From contig JAFTMR010000059.1 in NCBI GenBank assembly GCA_017452325.1, forward strand, positions 1 to 49,177: a DNA stretch of 49,177 bases. Direction: 5' to 3'. Under the pieces are notes generated by a model. That model saw nothing but the letters and a program-made list of their open reading frames with translations. It did no database searches and was not told the DNA's origin. The stretch's first letter is position 1. Each line of letters opens with the position of its first letter. This document shows positions 34,607-41,304 of the stretch, in pieces. This stretch comes from Phascolarctobacterium sp. Its GTDB lineage: Bacteria; Bacillota; Negativicutes; Acidaminococcales; Acidaminococcaceae. The position numbers were made by a program, and so were the translations under genes.

Positions 34607-35887
34607 CTATTTTTTTAACAGTTCATCAACGCAGGCACAAGCTTCTGCATAAATTTTTTCTTCATCAAAATTGGTAAGCTTGCCGTTTGCCAGAACAACT
34701 TTGCCGGCAACAAGCACAGTATCTGCGTCATTAGCATTAGCAGCATAAACCAAAAGGGAAAGCTTGTTGTGACGGGGGTACCAATAGGGTTTGTGCATAT
34801 CCCAAAGAACGATATCTGCCAAGTAACCAGCTTCTAATTTACCCAAGTTTTCAAAACCAAGAACTTTGGCGCCGTTAACAGTCGCCATCTCCCAAGCTTG
34901 TTCAGCAGGAACAGCCAAGGGATTAAAGGAGGTTGCTTTGTGGAGCATGGCAGCCAAGCGGCACTCTTCCAGCATATCCAAATTATTGTTACTGGAAGTA
35001 CCATCAGTACCAAGGCCAACGCAAATTCCTTTTTCCAACATTTTATCTACAGGCGCAATACCGCTCGCCAGTTTCAGATTACTTTGAGGGTTGTGGGCAA
35101 CGCGCACCTTTTTAGCTGCCATAATATCCATATCTTCATCAGTCAGATGTACAGCGTGAGCAGCGATGGTACCAAGGTCAAACATTCCCAATTTATCCAT
35201 CATCACAATGGGAGTAACGCCATGTTCTTTAACATAGTCCTCCACTTCGCCCTTAGTTTCGCACAGGTGCATCTGAATTTCTACATTATTTTCTTTAGCA
35301 GTACCAATAATTTTCGCCAGATAATCAATAGGGCAAGTATAAGGAGCGTGGGGACCAAAGGTTACGCGGATGCGACCATTGTCATAACCGTTCCAGTCCT
35401 TAGCAAATTGGATATTTTCTGCCAGCTTCTCGTCTTTGTCAGGAGCAAGTCCAATCAAGCCGCGACACAGGTTAGCACGAATACCGGTTTCTGCGCAGGC
35501 TTTGGCAACCTCGTCCATGAAGTAGTACATATCTGCAAAACAAGTAGTGCCGCCTTTCAGCATTTCTGCGATACCCAGCATTGCACCCCAGTAAATATCT
35601 TTAGCACCCATCTTCGCTTCAAAGGGCCAAATTTTATTTTGCAGCCAGTCCATCAGCGCCATATCATCAGCATAGCTACGGAGCAAGGTCATAGAAACGT
35701 GACCATGGGTATTCACCATACCTGCAGTAGCAAGCTTACCTGCTCCGTCCAGCACTTCTGCATCTGCGAAGTCAGCAGGAACTTCCGTACCAATGTAAAC
35801 AATCTTTTCGTTTTCAATAGCGATACAGTTCATTTCGCCGTTAGGAGTATGTAAAAGCTCTACATTTTTTATTAAGAGTTTGGTCAT
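34607..35887 (-). CDS. mtaD: 5-methylthioadenosine/S-adenosylhomocysteine deaminase
   Basis: A 426-residue amidohydrolase that deaminates S-adenosylhomocysteine to S-inosylhomocysteine and methylthioadenosine to methylthioinosine. The metal-binding set is complete: HGH in NTHGHVSMTLL, His in MHLCETKGE, His in AHAVHLTDED and Asp in GLGTDGTSSNNNLDM. The sequence is of the MtaD type (Thermotoga TM0936) rather than guanine deaminase. Start at 35887 with GAGGTG six bases upstream; an in-frame GTG lies within that site. It sits 15 bases after the class II aldolase gene and before nfnA, which links SAM by-product recycling to redox genes in one operon. Confidence 0.92.
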   Translation of the reverse strand: MTKLLIKNVELLHTPNGEMNCIAIENEKIVYIGTEVPADFADAEVLDGAGKLATAGMVNTHGHVSMTLLRSYADDMALMDWLQNKIWPFEAKMGAKDIYWGAMLGIAEMLKGGTTCFADMYYFMDEVAKACAETGIRANLCRGLIGLAPDKDEKLAENIQFAKDWNGYDNGRIRVTFGPHAPYTCPIDYLAKIIGTAKENNVEIQMHLCETKGEVEDYVKEHGVTPIVMMDKLGMFDLGTIAAHAVHLTDEDMDIMAAKKVRVAHNPQSNLKLASGIAPVDKMLEKGICVGLGTDGTSSNNNLDMLEECRLAAMLHKATSFNPLAVPAEQAWEMATVNGAKVLGFENLGKLEAGYLADIVLWDMHKPYWYPRHNKLSLLVYAANANDADTVLVAGKVVLANGKLTNFDEEKIYAEACACVDELLKK

Positions 35888-35902
35888 CTCATTCACCTCT
35901 AT

Positions 35903-36607
35903 TTATTTTTCCTCGCCCATTTGCCTTTTGGAATAATGCTCCTCGTAAAAGGAGTGCATAATCTCTGCGTCTTCATTAGAAAGCTCCACTGCTCCCCCAC
36001 AACTTTGGCAGATAATGGCGATTTGGGCAGCCTTCTCTAAAATCTCTGCAACAATCAGTGCGTCTTCTAAAGATTTTCCCCAACACACCGCACCATGATT
36101 GGCAAGCAGTACGCCTTTCCTCCCGTTCATTGCTTTTACTGCATTATCCGCCAGTTCCTGCGTTCCCGGCAAACCGTATTCTGCGCAGTTGACCCTACCA
36201 CCGATGATTTGCACAATGTCTTCAATAATAGCAGGTACAGGCTTGCGCATGGCAGCAAGTGCGCTGGCGTAAATGCTGTGGGTATGAATAATAGCTTGCG
36301 CTTCGGGGCAAGCATTGTAAATCGCAGTATGTAGCTTGCTTTCGGAAGAAGGCGTTAGCGCACCATCCAAGGTTTGGCAAGCATCATCTATGATTACGAT
36401 ATCCTCCGGTTTTTGGTTGGCATAACCCCGTCCGGAAGGCGTAACTGCGTAAACACCATCAGCAATCTTCACGCTGATATTACCCCAAGAACCCGCTACA
36501 AGCTTGCGTTCCATAAGCTCCTTACCCATGGCAACAACAGCTTCTCGCGCAGTTTGGAGCACTGTAGTTTCTACCTTTTTATTTTTTAGAAGAACAGCCT
36601 CTTGCAT
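35903..36607 (-). CDS. Class II aldolase (fuculose-1-phosphate aldolase-like, candidate Ald2)
   Basis: A 234-residue zinc aldolase of the class II aldolase/adducin family. It shows the phosphate-binding segment GSWGNISVK (about 41-49) and TPSGRGY, the catalytic Glu in SSESKLH, and the zinc histidines in IHTHSIYASAL and HGAVCWG. Family members split fuculose-1-phosphate, ribulose-type sugars or 5-(methylthio)ribulose-1-phosphate. With mtnP and mtnA only a few kb away and mtaD directly downstream, a role as the dihydroxyacetone phosphate-releasing aldolase (Ald2) of methylthioadenosine and 5'-deoxyadenosine salvage is likely, but this is inference. An MtnB dehydratase role is less likely because no other MtnBCD genes are present. 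Start at 36607 after GGAGG. Confidence 0.85.
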   Translation of the reverse strand: MQEAVLLKNKKVETTVLQTAREAVVAMGKELMERKLVAGSWGNISVKIADGVYAVTPSGRGYANQKPEDIVIIDDACQTLDGALTPSSESKLHTAIYNACPEAQAIIHTHSIYASALAAMRKPVPAIIEDIVQIIGGRVNCAEYGLPGTQELADNAVKAMNGRKGVLLANHGAVCWGKSLEDALIVAEILEKAAQIAIICQSCGGAVELSNEDAEIMHSFYEEHYSKRQMGEEK

Positions 36608-36639
36608 CCTGTTAACCTCCAAAACAATTTTACTCTTTC

Positions 36640-36648
36640 ATTATAACA
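36640..36648 (-). promoter_or_regulatory. Extended minus-10 promoter of the aldolase-mtaD-nfnAB operon
   Basis: On the minus strand TGTTATAAT gives a TGn-extended perfect minus-10, 33 bases upstream of the aldolase start. Confidence 0.55.
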
Positions 36649-36676
36649 TTTCCAATTATTTTAATAAAGTAATCCT

Positions 36677-37270
36677 CTAGGCTTCCTTTGTTAAAATTAG
36701 GTTCAACCATTTTTCATCTCTTCTTTCAGCTCTTACATCAGCGTTCACCCATAACTCTTTAAGCTTCAAGCCAGGAACCTCACGCAGAAAAAGCTTAAAC
36801 TTTTCTTCAGTCATATCTGTAAAATATCGTCCCTTACGTTCCCCTTCATACATTCCATATTTAAAGGATGTATAGATAATACCATTCTTTTTGGTTGCCA
36901 GAACCATTTTATTCATTACATCTTTTAATTCTTCCCAAGGTAAATGCAGAATGGAAGAACACGCCCAAATTCCATTATAAACATTTACCTCAGACAAATC
37001 CTGAAAGAACATATGCTTAACTTCCACGCCGGTAAACATACTTGCAAACTTACATAATTCTAAAGAACCATCAATGGCTGTTACCTTAAACCCACGCTCA
37101 AGAAAATATTTGGTATCCCTTCCGCTACCACAGCCAAAATCTAATATATGAGCTTTTTCCGGTAACATATTTAAAAATTTTTCCTGTGTATCTTTAAAAT
37201 CAACATTCAAAGTATCTTCCACAAAATTTTTATGTTGCTCATTATAATATTCTAAAGTTTTATCCTTCAT
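36677..37270 (-). CDS. Class I SAM-dependent methyltransferase
   Basis: A 197-residue methyltransferase. Motif I is ILDFGCGSGRDTKYF (about 38-52), motif II has VTAIDGSLELCKFA with the acidic residue for the SAM ribose, and ACSSILHLPWEEL fits motif IV. The overall form is like small TehB-type or Methyltransf_11 proteins. The substrate cannot be read. It starts after GGAGG at proper distance and stands between the aldolase operon and the exonuclease gene, in the same direction. Confidence 0.88.
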   Translation of the reverse strand: MKDKTLEYYNEQHKNFVEDTLNVDFKDTQEKFLNMLPEKAHILDFGCGSGRDTKYFLERGFKVTAIDGSLELCKFASMFTGVEVKHMFFQDLSEVNVYNGIWACSSILHLPWEELKDVMNKMVLATKKNGIIYTSFKYGMYEGERKGRYFTDMTEEKFKLFLREVPGLKLKELWVNADVRAERRDEKWLNLILTKEA

Positions 37271-37305
37271 ATAATATCCTCCAATCCGTCTACTACTTCC
37301 TAATA

Positions 37306-37346
37306 CAAAAGACCCAACAGCTTACTACTTACAGACTGTTGAGCCT
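37306..37346 (-). terminator. Terminator downstream of the exonuclease gene
   Basis: CAACAG and CTGTTG arms (around 37315-37320 and 37336-37341) extend with two mismatches to A- and T-runs on each side. It separates the exonuclease gene from the methyltransferase gene. Confidence 0.5.
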
Positions 37347-37380
37347 TTTTATTTAATCAGAATATTTCATGTGAAAGATT

Positions 37381-37974
37381 TTAACCTTCAATTCTATCTT
37401 CCTTCGCCTTGAGGTACGACTCATAAGTCCAACCCTTTTCTAACATCTTCATCAAAACCTTGCCAGTGTTGTACGCATCATCAAAAGCTGTATGAGCCAA
37501 GCCATCAGCTTCTACTCTTAAATCATCTATCGCTGCTTTCAGACCGGGAGTGCTTTCTGCTCCAATCCAAATTTTATAGGCTTCAGCAAGGTCAAGGTAG
37601 TCTTCCAGATGAATAGGGTTATCCAATTTATGCCTATTACATCCTTCTGCTAAAACCTTGTAGTCCGCATCGCCCCAAGCGATAAAAAGAGTGTTGCCTG
37701 CTTTGTACATTGCAGTAAGCTTTTCAAGCATTGCAGGGAACTCAATCCCCTTCTTCATATCCTTGTCGGTAATCATACAAAAATCCATAGCGTCCTTGGC
37801 ATGCTTGGGAAAGAAATGTGGTTTAACAAAGTTTTGCAGCTTACCACCTTCTTGTAAATTTTCACCTACAAGCTTTACTGCACCAACTTCAATGATTTCA
37901 GGAAAGAAGGCGCGCGGACGACCAACAGGACGTTTATAAAAGGTAAATTCAAAATCCACTACTAAGTAATTCAT
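37381..37974 (-). CDS. DEDDh-type 3'-5' exonuclease (KapD-like)
   Basis: A 197-residue exonuclease of the RNase T/DnaQ superfamily. Exo I motif is VVDFEFT (Asp and Glu near residues 7 and 9), Exo II lies in IAWGDADYKVL and Exo III is HTAFDDAYNTGKVL with the catalytic His and Asp. The best comparison is KapD or other small RNase-T-like proteins, which act on nucleic acid 3' ends. Two ATG codons are adjacent (37977 and 37974); the second is better spaced from AGGTGG. It follows the intergenic toxin-antitoxin island. Confidence 0.87.
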   Translation of the reverse strand: MNYLVVDFEFTFYKRPVGRPRAFFPEIIEVGAVKLVGENLQEGGKLQNFVKPHFFPKHAKDAMDFCMITDKDMKKGIEFPAMLEKLTAMYKAGNTLFIAWGDADYKVLAEGCNRHKLDNPIHLEDYLDLAEAYKIWIGAESTPGLKAAIDDLRVEADGLAHTAFDDAYNTGKVLMKMLEKGWTYESYLKAKEDRIEG

Positions 37975-38125
37975 CATAAACCACCTATATCTTTAATCCA
38001 ATCTAAAAGATCTTCAATTTATATAGCTATACTTTATATCAGCTTAAACCCTATTATATAACATAGTAAGTAAAATTCAACCTCTTTCTGTGCTTAGTCG
38101 TTATTGACTTTTATAGGTAAGTTAT

Positions 38126-38154
38126 TTGACACTTTCAGAAACAAGCTTTATAAT
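38126..38154 (+). promoter_or_regulatory. Consensus promoter of the antitoxin RNA
   Basis: TTGACA (38126-38131), a 17-base spacer and TATAAT (38149-38154): a perfect sigma-70/A promoter with no coding sequence behind it on this strand. Confidence 0.85.
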
Positions 38155-38159
38155 AATAA

Positions 38160-38250
38160 ACAAGGAAGCCTAGCGAGTGGTGTCGCCGAGCTTTCCTCAG
38201 GTATTTTGAGTACAGAAAAGCCGGCTATGTCACATTAGCTGGCTTTTACT
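38160..38250 (+). ncRNA. Candidate type I antitoxin RNA
   Basis: A transcript of about 90 bases is expected from the perfect promoter at 38126 to the bidirectional terminator at 38216-38247. It contains no plausible reading frame. It runs convergently toward the small toxin gene and shares the terminator with it. Its 5' hairpin carries AGGAAGCC (38163-38170), a direct repeat of 38342-38349; the toxin mRNA leader therefore carries the complementary GGCUUCCU. The plan matches the Fst/RNA II arrangement of the par locus of pAD1. Both ends are predicted from sequence only. Confidence 0.65.
38216..38247. terminator. Bidirectional terminator shared by toxin mRNA and antitoxin RNA
   Basis: AAAAGCCGGCT (38217-38226 region) pairs with AGCTGGCTTTT (38237-38247) with one wobble. 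On both strands the stem ends in a T-run. The toxin stop codon overlaps the stem. Confidence 0.8.
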
Positions 38251-38320
38251 GTTTCTGAATAATGGCAACTACCAACATTGCGAACATTATCATTAAAGTT
38301 AATGCTTCGTAAACGCTCAT
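38246..38320 (-). CDS. Small hydrophobic type I toxin (Fst/TxpA, putative holin-like toxin family)
   Basis: A 24-residue peptide that opens MSVYEALTLMIMFAMLVV and ends IIQKQ. The MSxYEALxLM opening followed by a short membrane helix is the signature of the putative holin-like toxin family (TxpA, Fst relatives), which depolarize or disturb the cell membrane when overproduced. The ribosome binding site AAGGAGGTGG is very strong, and a TTGAAA-N17-TATAAT promoter lies upstream. The leader can fold (GAAGCCGGCTTC is self-complementary), as expected for a toxin mRNA held back from translation. It is somewhat shorter than most family members (about 30 residues). The gene is too short for standard gene finders. 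Confidence 0.75.
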   Translation of the reverse strand: MSVYEALTLMIMFAMLVVAIIQKQ

Positions 38321-38369
38321 AGTTTACCACCTCCTTCACAGAGGAAGCCGGCTTCGCTAGGCTACGTTT

Positions 38370-38398
38370 ATTATAACAAAAACCATTTATGTTTTCAA
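38370..38398 (-). promoter_or_regulatory. Promoter of the toxin mRNA
   Basis: On the minus strand TTGAAA (38393-38398) and TATAAT (38370-38375) with a 17-base spacer. Confidence 0.75.
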
Positions 38399-38411
38399 AC
38401 AAATTTTCTTT

Positions 38412-38534
38412 TTAACTACTTATATTCGTACAAAATATTAAAAAGCTCACTACTTGCGATTTACAAGTAGTGAGCTTTTCATTTTGTTCAACACTTGATA
38501 CTCGCACATAACCATAAATTTTTGACATAGCCAT
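38412..38534 (-). pseudogene. N-terminal remnant of a serine recombinase (resolvase/invertase)
   Basis: The frame begins MAMSKIYGYVRVSSVEQNE, the typical start of serine recombinases, including the catalytic Ser of the YVRVSS segment. Homology stops after about 19 codons, exactly where a terminator hairpin begins; the frame then runs through the hairpin to a stop at 38412 with unrelated residues. A ribosome binding site (AGGAAGGGGA) and a good promoter remain. It looks like a recombinase gene that lost its interior and rest by deletion. A function as a short peptide or transcript is possible but unproven. Confidence 0.65.
38441..38479 (-). terminator. Strong terminator in the recombinase remnant
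   Basis: A 16-bp perfect stem (38441-38456 with 38464-38479, loop of 7) is followed on the minus strand by TTTTTAATATTTT. The hairpin starts where recombinase homology ends. Confidence 0.85.
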
Positions 38535-38559
38535 TCCCCTTCCTAAATATATCTACATT

Positions 38560-38588
38560 TATATATGCTTCTTTTAAAAAGAGGTCAA
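38560..38588 (-). promoter_or_regulatory. Promoter of the recombinase remnant
   Basis: On the minus strand TTGACC (38583-38588) and TATATA (38560-38565) with a 17-base spacer, about 25 bases upstream of the remnant start codon. Confidence 0.6.
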
Positions 38589-38596
38589 GACATAAA

Positions 38597-38626
38597 AAAA
38601 GACACCGGATTTCTCCGATGTCTTTT
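38597..38626 (-). terminator. Terminator of the mtnP-mtnA-ahcY operon
   Basis: AAAAGACA and TGTCTTTT pair, with CGGA/TCCG inside after one mismatch; on the minus strand a run of seven T follows. It lies downstream of the 84-residue protein gene, beyond parS. Confidence 0.75.
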
Positions 38627-38672
38627 AAAATTTCATAAATTTTTTTCAGAAGGGATGTCCCTCTCCTGTAAA

Positions 38673-38688
38673 TGTTTCACGTGAAACA
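38673..38688. promoter_or_regulatory. parS centromere site (second copy)
   Basis: TGTTTCACGTGAAACA, exact match to the parS consensus; palindrome of 22 bp at 38670-38691. It lies between the stop codon of the 84-residue protein gene and its terminator, so it is probably transcribed. Confidence 0.92.
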
Positions 38689-38697
38689 TTTTAGTTT

Positions 38698-38952
38698 TTA
38701 GCCGTTGATGTGTTCGTCGATGATGGTATCCAATGCGCCGATGATTGCTTTGGGGTCAGCTTCACATTTTTCTGCCATTTTCAGAACCAAGCTTGCCATC
38801 AAGTGCATTACATGTTGGTCAGTTACTTCGTGGAAGGAAAAGGTGGTAGCACCATCTCTGTCAACAAAATAGCCAATAGCACTGTCAACATCATGTGCTT
38901 CGTTAAAAGTTTTAAAGCCTGCGTTAAGTAATTCTACTCTATTATTGCTCAT
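38698..38952 (-). CDS. Small conserved-looking protein of unknown function
   Basis: I do not recognise this 84-residue acidic protein. It has no signal peptide or membrane segment, four His spread through the chain (HDVD, FHEVTDQHVMHLM) and a helical C-terminal part (EKCEADPKAIIGALDTIIDEH). A GGAGG ribosome binding site precedes the start. It lies 39 bases after ahcY and is probably the last gene of the mtnP-mtnA-ahcY operon, so it may be linked to SAM recycling. Confidence 0.8.
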   Translation of the reverse strand: MSNNRVELLNAGFKTFNEAHDVDSAIGYFVDRDGATTFSFHEVTDQHVMHLMASLVLKMAEKCEADPKAIIGALDTIIDEHING

Positions 38953-38991
38953 GTTAAGATACCTCCAAGTATTTGCTGTAGTAAATTTATA

Positions 38992-40236
38992 TCATTCAGC
39001 TTCTAAATAAGCTTTTTGTTCTTCGGTCAATACGTCAATGCCTGCACCCATTGCTTGCAGTTTCAGTGCTGCAATTTCAGTGTTCAGTTCTTCCGGCAAA
39101 ACGTACAATTCGTTTTTCAATTCGCCTTTATGCTCCAGAACGTACTTCATTGCCAAGAATTGCATCGCAAAGGACAAGTCCATAACTTCGATGGGATGTC
39201 CATCGCCACAAGCAAGATTTACTAAACGGCCTTCGCCCAACAGGTTCAGCTTGCGACCATCTGCCATGGTGTAGGTCATGATGTTCTTGCGTACTTCATA
39301 AGGAACAATTACAGAAAGTTCTTCCAAATGATTTTTGTTTACTTCTACATCGAAGTGACCAGCGTTGGAAAGAACTGCGCCGTCTTTCATCACTGCCATA
39401 TGTTCTTTGGTGATTACGTCCTTGCAACCGGTTACAGTTACAAAAATATCGCCATATTTAGCAGCTTCAATCATAGGCATTACGCGGAAGCCGTCAAATA
39501 CTGCTTCAATGCCTTTGATGGGGTCAATTTCGGTTACGACAACATTGGCGCCCAAGCCTTTAGCGCGCATAGCAACGCCTTTACCGCACCAGCCATAGCC
39601 TGCAACAACAACAGTTCTGCCTGCTACGGACATATTAGTTGTACGCATGATGCCGTCCCAAGAAGATTGACCGGTGCCATAACGATTGTCAAAGAGATAT
39701 TTGCAATAAGCGTCGTTAACAGCAATCATAGGGAATTGTAAATGACCAGCTTTAGACAAAGCTTTTAAGCGATGTACGCCAGTGGTTGTCTCTTCGCTAC
39801 CGCCAATAAGCTTGCCAATCAGGTCTTTACGTTCACCATGAAGCATATTTACCAAGTCGCCACCATCGTCAATGATAAGGTCCGGTTCAACTTTCAAAGC
39901 TTCACGCAGGTATACGTCATATTCTTCGCTAGTACAAGCGTGGGTTGCAAATACGGTAATACCGCTATCTACGAGAGCAGCAGCAACGTCGTCTTGAGTG
40001 GACAGCGGGTTACTGCCGGTTACAACAACATTAGCGCCTGCATTTTTCAACACTTGTGCCAAATAAGCGGTCTTTGCTTCCAAGTGGATGGTAACAACCA
40101 TATTCAAACCTTTAAAGATTTGGTCTTTGCTGTATTTTTCGTTCAAGATGTTGAGCAAGGGCATGTATTCTTTTACCCAAGCAATTTTTTGTTTACCGGA
40201 CGGAGCCAGGCTAATATCTTTAATCATGCTTTCCAA
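38992..40236 (-). CDS. ahcY: Adenosylhomocysteinase (SAH hydrolase)
   Basis: NAD-dependent enzyme that splits S-adenosylhomocysteine (or S-inosylhomocysteine in some lineages) into homocysteine and the nucleoside. The 414-residue protein contains the substrate segment THACTSEEYDVYL, the NAD-binding fold VVAGYGWCGKGVAMRAKGLGA and the late NLACGDGHPIEVMDLSFAMQ motif. It lacks the roughly 40-residue insert of eukaryote-type enzymes and so is of the Thermotoga/archaeal-like short class. I keep the TTG start at 40236 because AAGGAGG lies 11 bases upstream within the mtnA end; an ATG at 40227 is the alternative. It follows mtnA after 3 bases. Confidence 0.95.
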   Translation of the reverse strand: MESMIKDISLAPSGKQKIAWVKEYMPLLNILNEKYSKDQIFKGLNMVVTIHLEAKTAYLAQVLKNAGANVVVTGSNPLSTQDDVAAALVDSGITVFATHACTSEEYDVYLREALKVEPDLIIDDGGDLVNMLHGERKDLIGKLIGGSEETTTGVHRLKALSKAGHLQFPMIAVNDAYCKYLFDNRYGTGQSSWDGIMRTTNMSVAGRTVVVAGYGWCGKGVAMRAKGLGANVVVTEIDPIKGIEAVFDGFRVMPMIEAAKYGDIFVTVTGCKDVITKEHMAVMKDGAVLSNAGHFDVEVNKNHLEELSVIVPYEVRKNIMTYTMADGRKLNLLGEGRLVNLACGDGHPIEVMDLSFAMQFLAMKYVLEHKGELKNELYVLPEELNTEIAALKLQAMGAGIDVLTEEQKAYLEAE

Positions 40237-40239
40237 GGC

Positions 40240-41292
40240 TTATAGTTCCTCCTTAATCTGTGCTTGCAACAATTTTATATTTTCTGCGTAAGGAGCAGTA
40301 ACTACTCCGTATTCAGTAATGATACCTGCAATAAGTTCCGCAGGAGTTACGTCAAAAGACGGGTTAAAGGTTAGAGCTTTGGCAGGAGCAGTCACTTCAC
40401 TGCGGAATTGTTTTACTTCGTCAGCACTGCGTTCTTCGATAGGAATTTGCTCACCGCTTGCAAGGGTAAAGTCAAAAGTGCTAGTAGGTGCCGCGATATA
40501 AAAGGGTATGCCGTGTGCTTTCGCAGCCAGCGCTACGCCGTAGGTACCAATCTTATTAGCAGTGTCACCATTGGCAGCAATTCTATCTGCTCCAACAACT
40601 ACTGCGTTGATGCCTTTGGTCTTCATTGTCCACGCTGCCATACCGTCAGTAATGACAGTTACAGGAATATTATCTTCCACAAGCTCGTAAGCAGTCAAAC
40701 GTGCGCCTTGCAGTAAGGGACGGGTTTCGTCTGCGTACACCATAAGCAGCTTGCCTTGCTTATGTGCTTCGCGCACTACTCCCAAAGCAGTACCCCAACC
40801 ACAGGTAGCCAACGCACCAGCATTACAGTGAGTCAAGAGTACTGTGTTCTGCGGTAAAACTTCTGCACCGTACTCACCCATCCTCTTGTTGATGGCAATA
40901 TCGTCGTTGTAAATCTTTACTGCCAACTTTTCCAGCTCTGCAATAATTTTGAAAGGTGCCAAGCCTTCGCCATTAAGCTTCACCGCCAGGGCGTAAACCT
41001 TTTTGGCAGCCCACTCTAGATTTACGGCAGTGGGTCTGGCGCTAATCAAATCGTCTTTGATTTTGTTAAGAGTTCCTAAAAAGTCAGGACGCTTGGCAGC
41101 TTCCCTGGCACCAAGTACCATGCCAAAGCCTGCTGCCGCACCAATAGCAGGTGCTCCCCTAACTTCAAGCCGTTTGATGGCAACCTTTACACGTTTATAA
41201 TCCTCGCAAGTAATCAGTTCAGTTGCTTGCGGAAGCTTTGTTTGGTCAAGAAGAACAAGCTTGCCGTTCTCCCAACGCATAGTATCAATCAT
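40240..41292 (-). CDS. mtnA: S-methyl-5-thioribose-1-phosphate isomerase
   Basis: Converts methylthioribose-1-phosphate to methylthioribulose-1-phosphate in methylthioadenosine salvage. The 350-residue protein shows the family motifs RGAPAIGAAAGFG, the catalytic Cys region HCNAGALATCGWGTALG, and GADRIAANGDTANKIGTYG with the catalytic Asp. It belongs to the eIF-2B-like family but these motifs are specific for MtnA. The start has AAGGAAG upstream. It lies 12 bases after mtnP and 3 bases before ahcY. Confidence 0.96.
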   Translation of the reverse strand: MIDTMRWENGKLVLLDQTKLPQATELITCEDYKRVKVAIKRLEVRGAPAIGAAAGFGMVLGAREAAKRPDFLGTLNKIKDDLISARPTAVNLEWAAKKVYALAVKLNGEGLAPFKIIAELEKLAVKIYNDDIAINKRMGEYGAEVLPQNTVLLTHCNAGALATCGWGTALGVVREAHKQGKLLMVYADETRPLLQGARLTAYELVEDNIPVTVITDGMAAWTMKTKGINAVVVGADRIAANGDTANKIGTYGVALAAKAHGIPFYIAAPTSTFDFTLASGEQIPIEERSADEVKQFRSEVTAPAKALTFNPSFDVTPAELIAGIITEYGVVTAPYAENIKLLQAQIKEEL

Positions 41293-41304
41293 CTTCGCAC
41301 TTCC

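Noticed and set aside
34898-35854. 318-codon + strand frame antisense to mtaD
   Set aside because: No family resemblance, odd composition (Phe, His, Ser rich) and full overlap with a conserved gene; a frame-shadow effect. The same holds for long antisense frames at 3387-4034, 15653-16438, 25088-25714 and 25853-26587.
37364-37379. parS-like palindrome TTTCATGTGAAA
   Set aside because: It differs from the parS consensus at three positions, including the central CG, while the other two sites are perfect.
38441-38479. Hairpin considered as a CRISPR-like or transposon-end repeat
   Set aside because: It occurs once, has a T-run on the minus-strand side and behaves as an intrinsic terminator.
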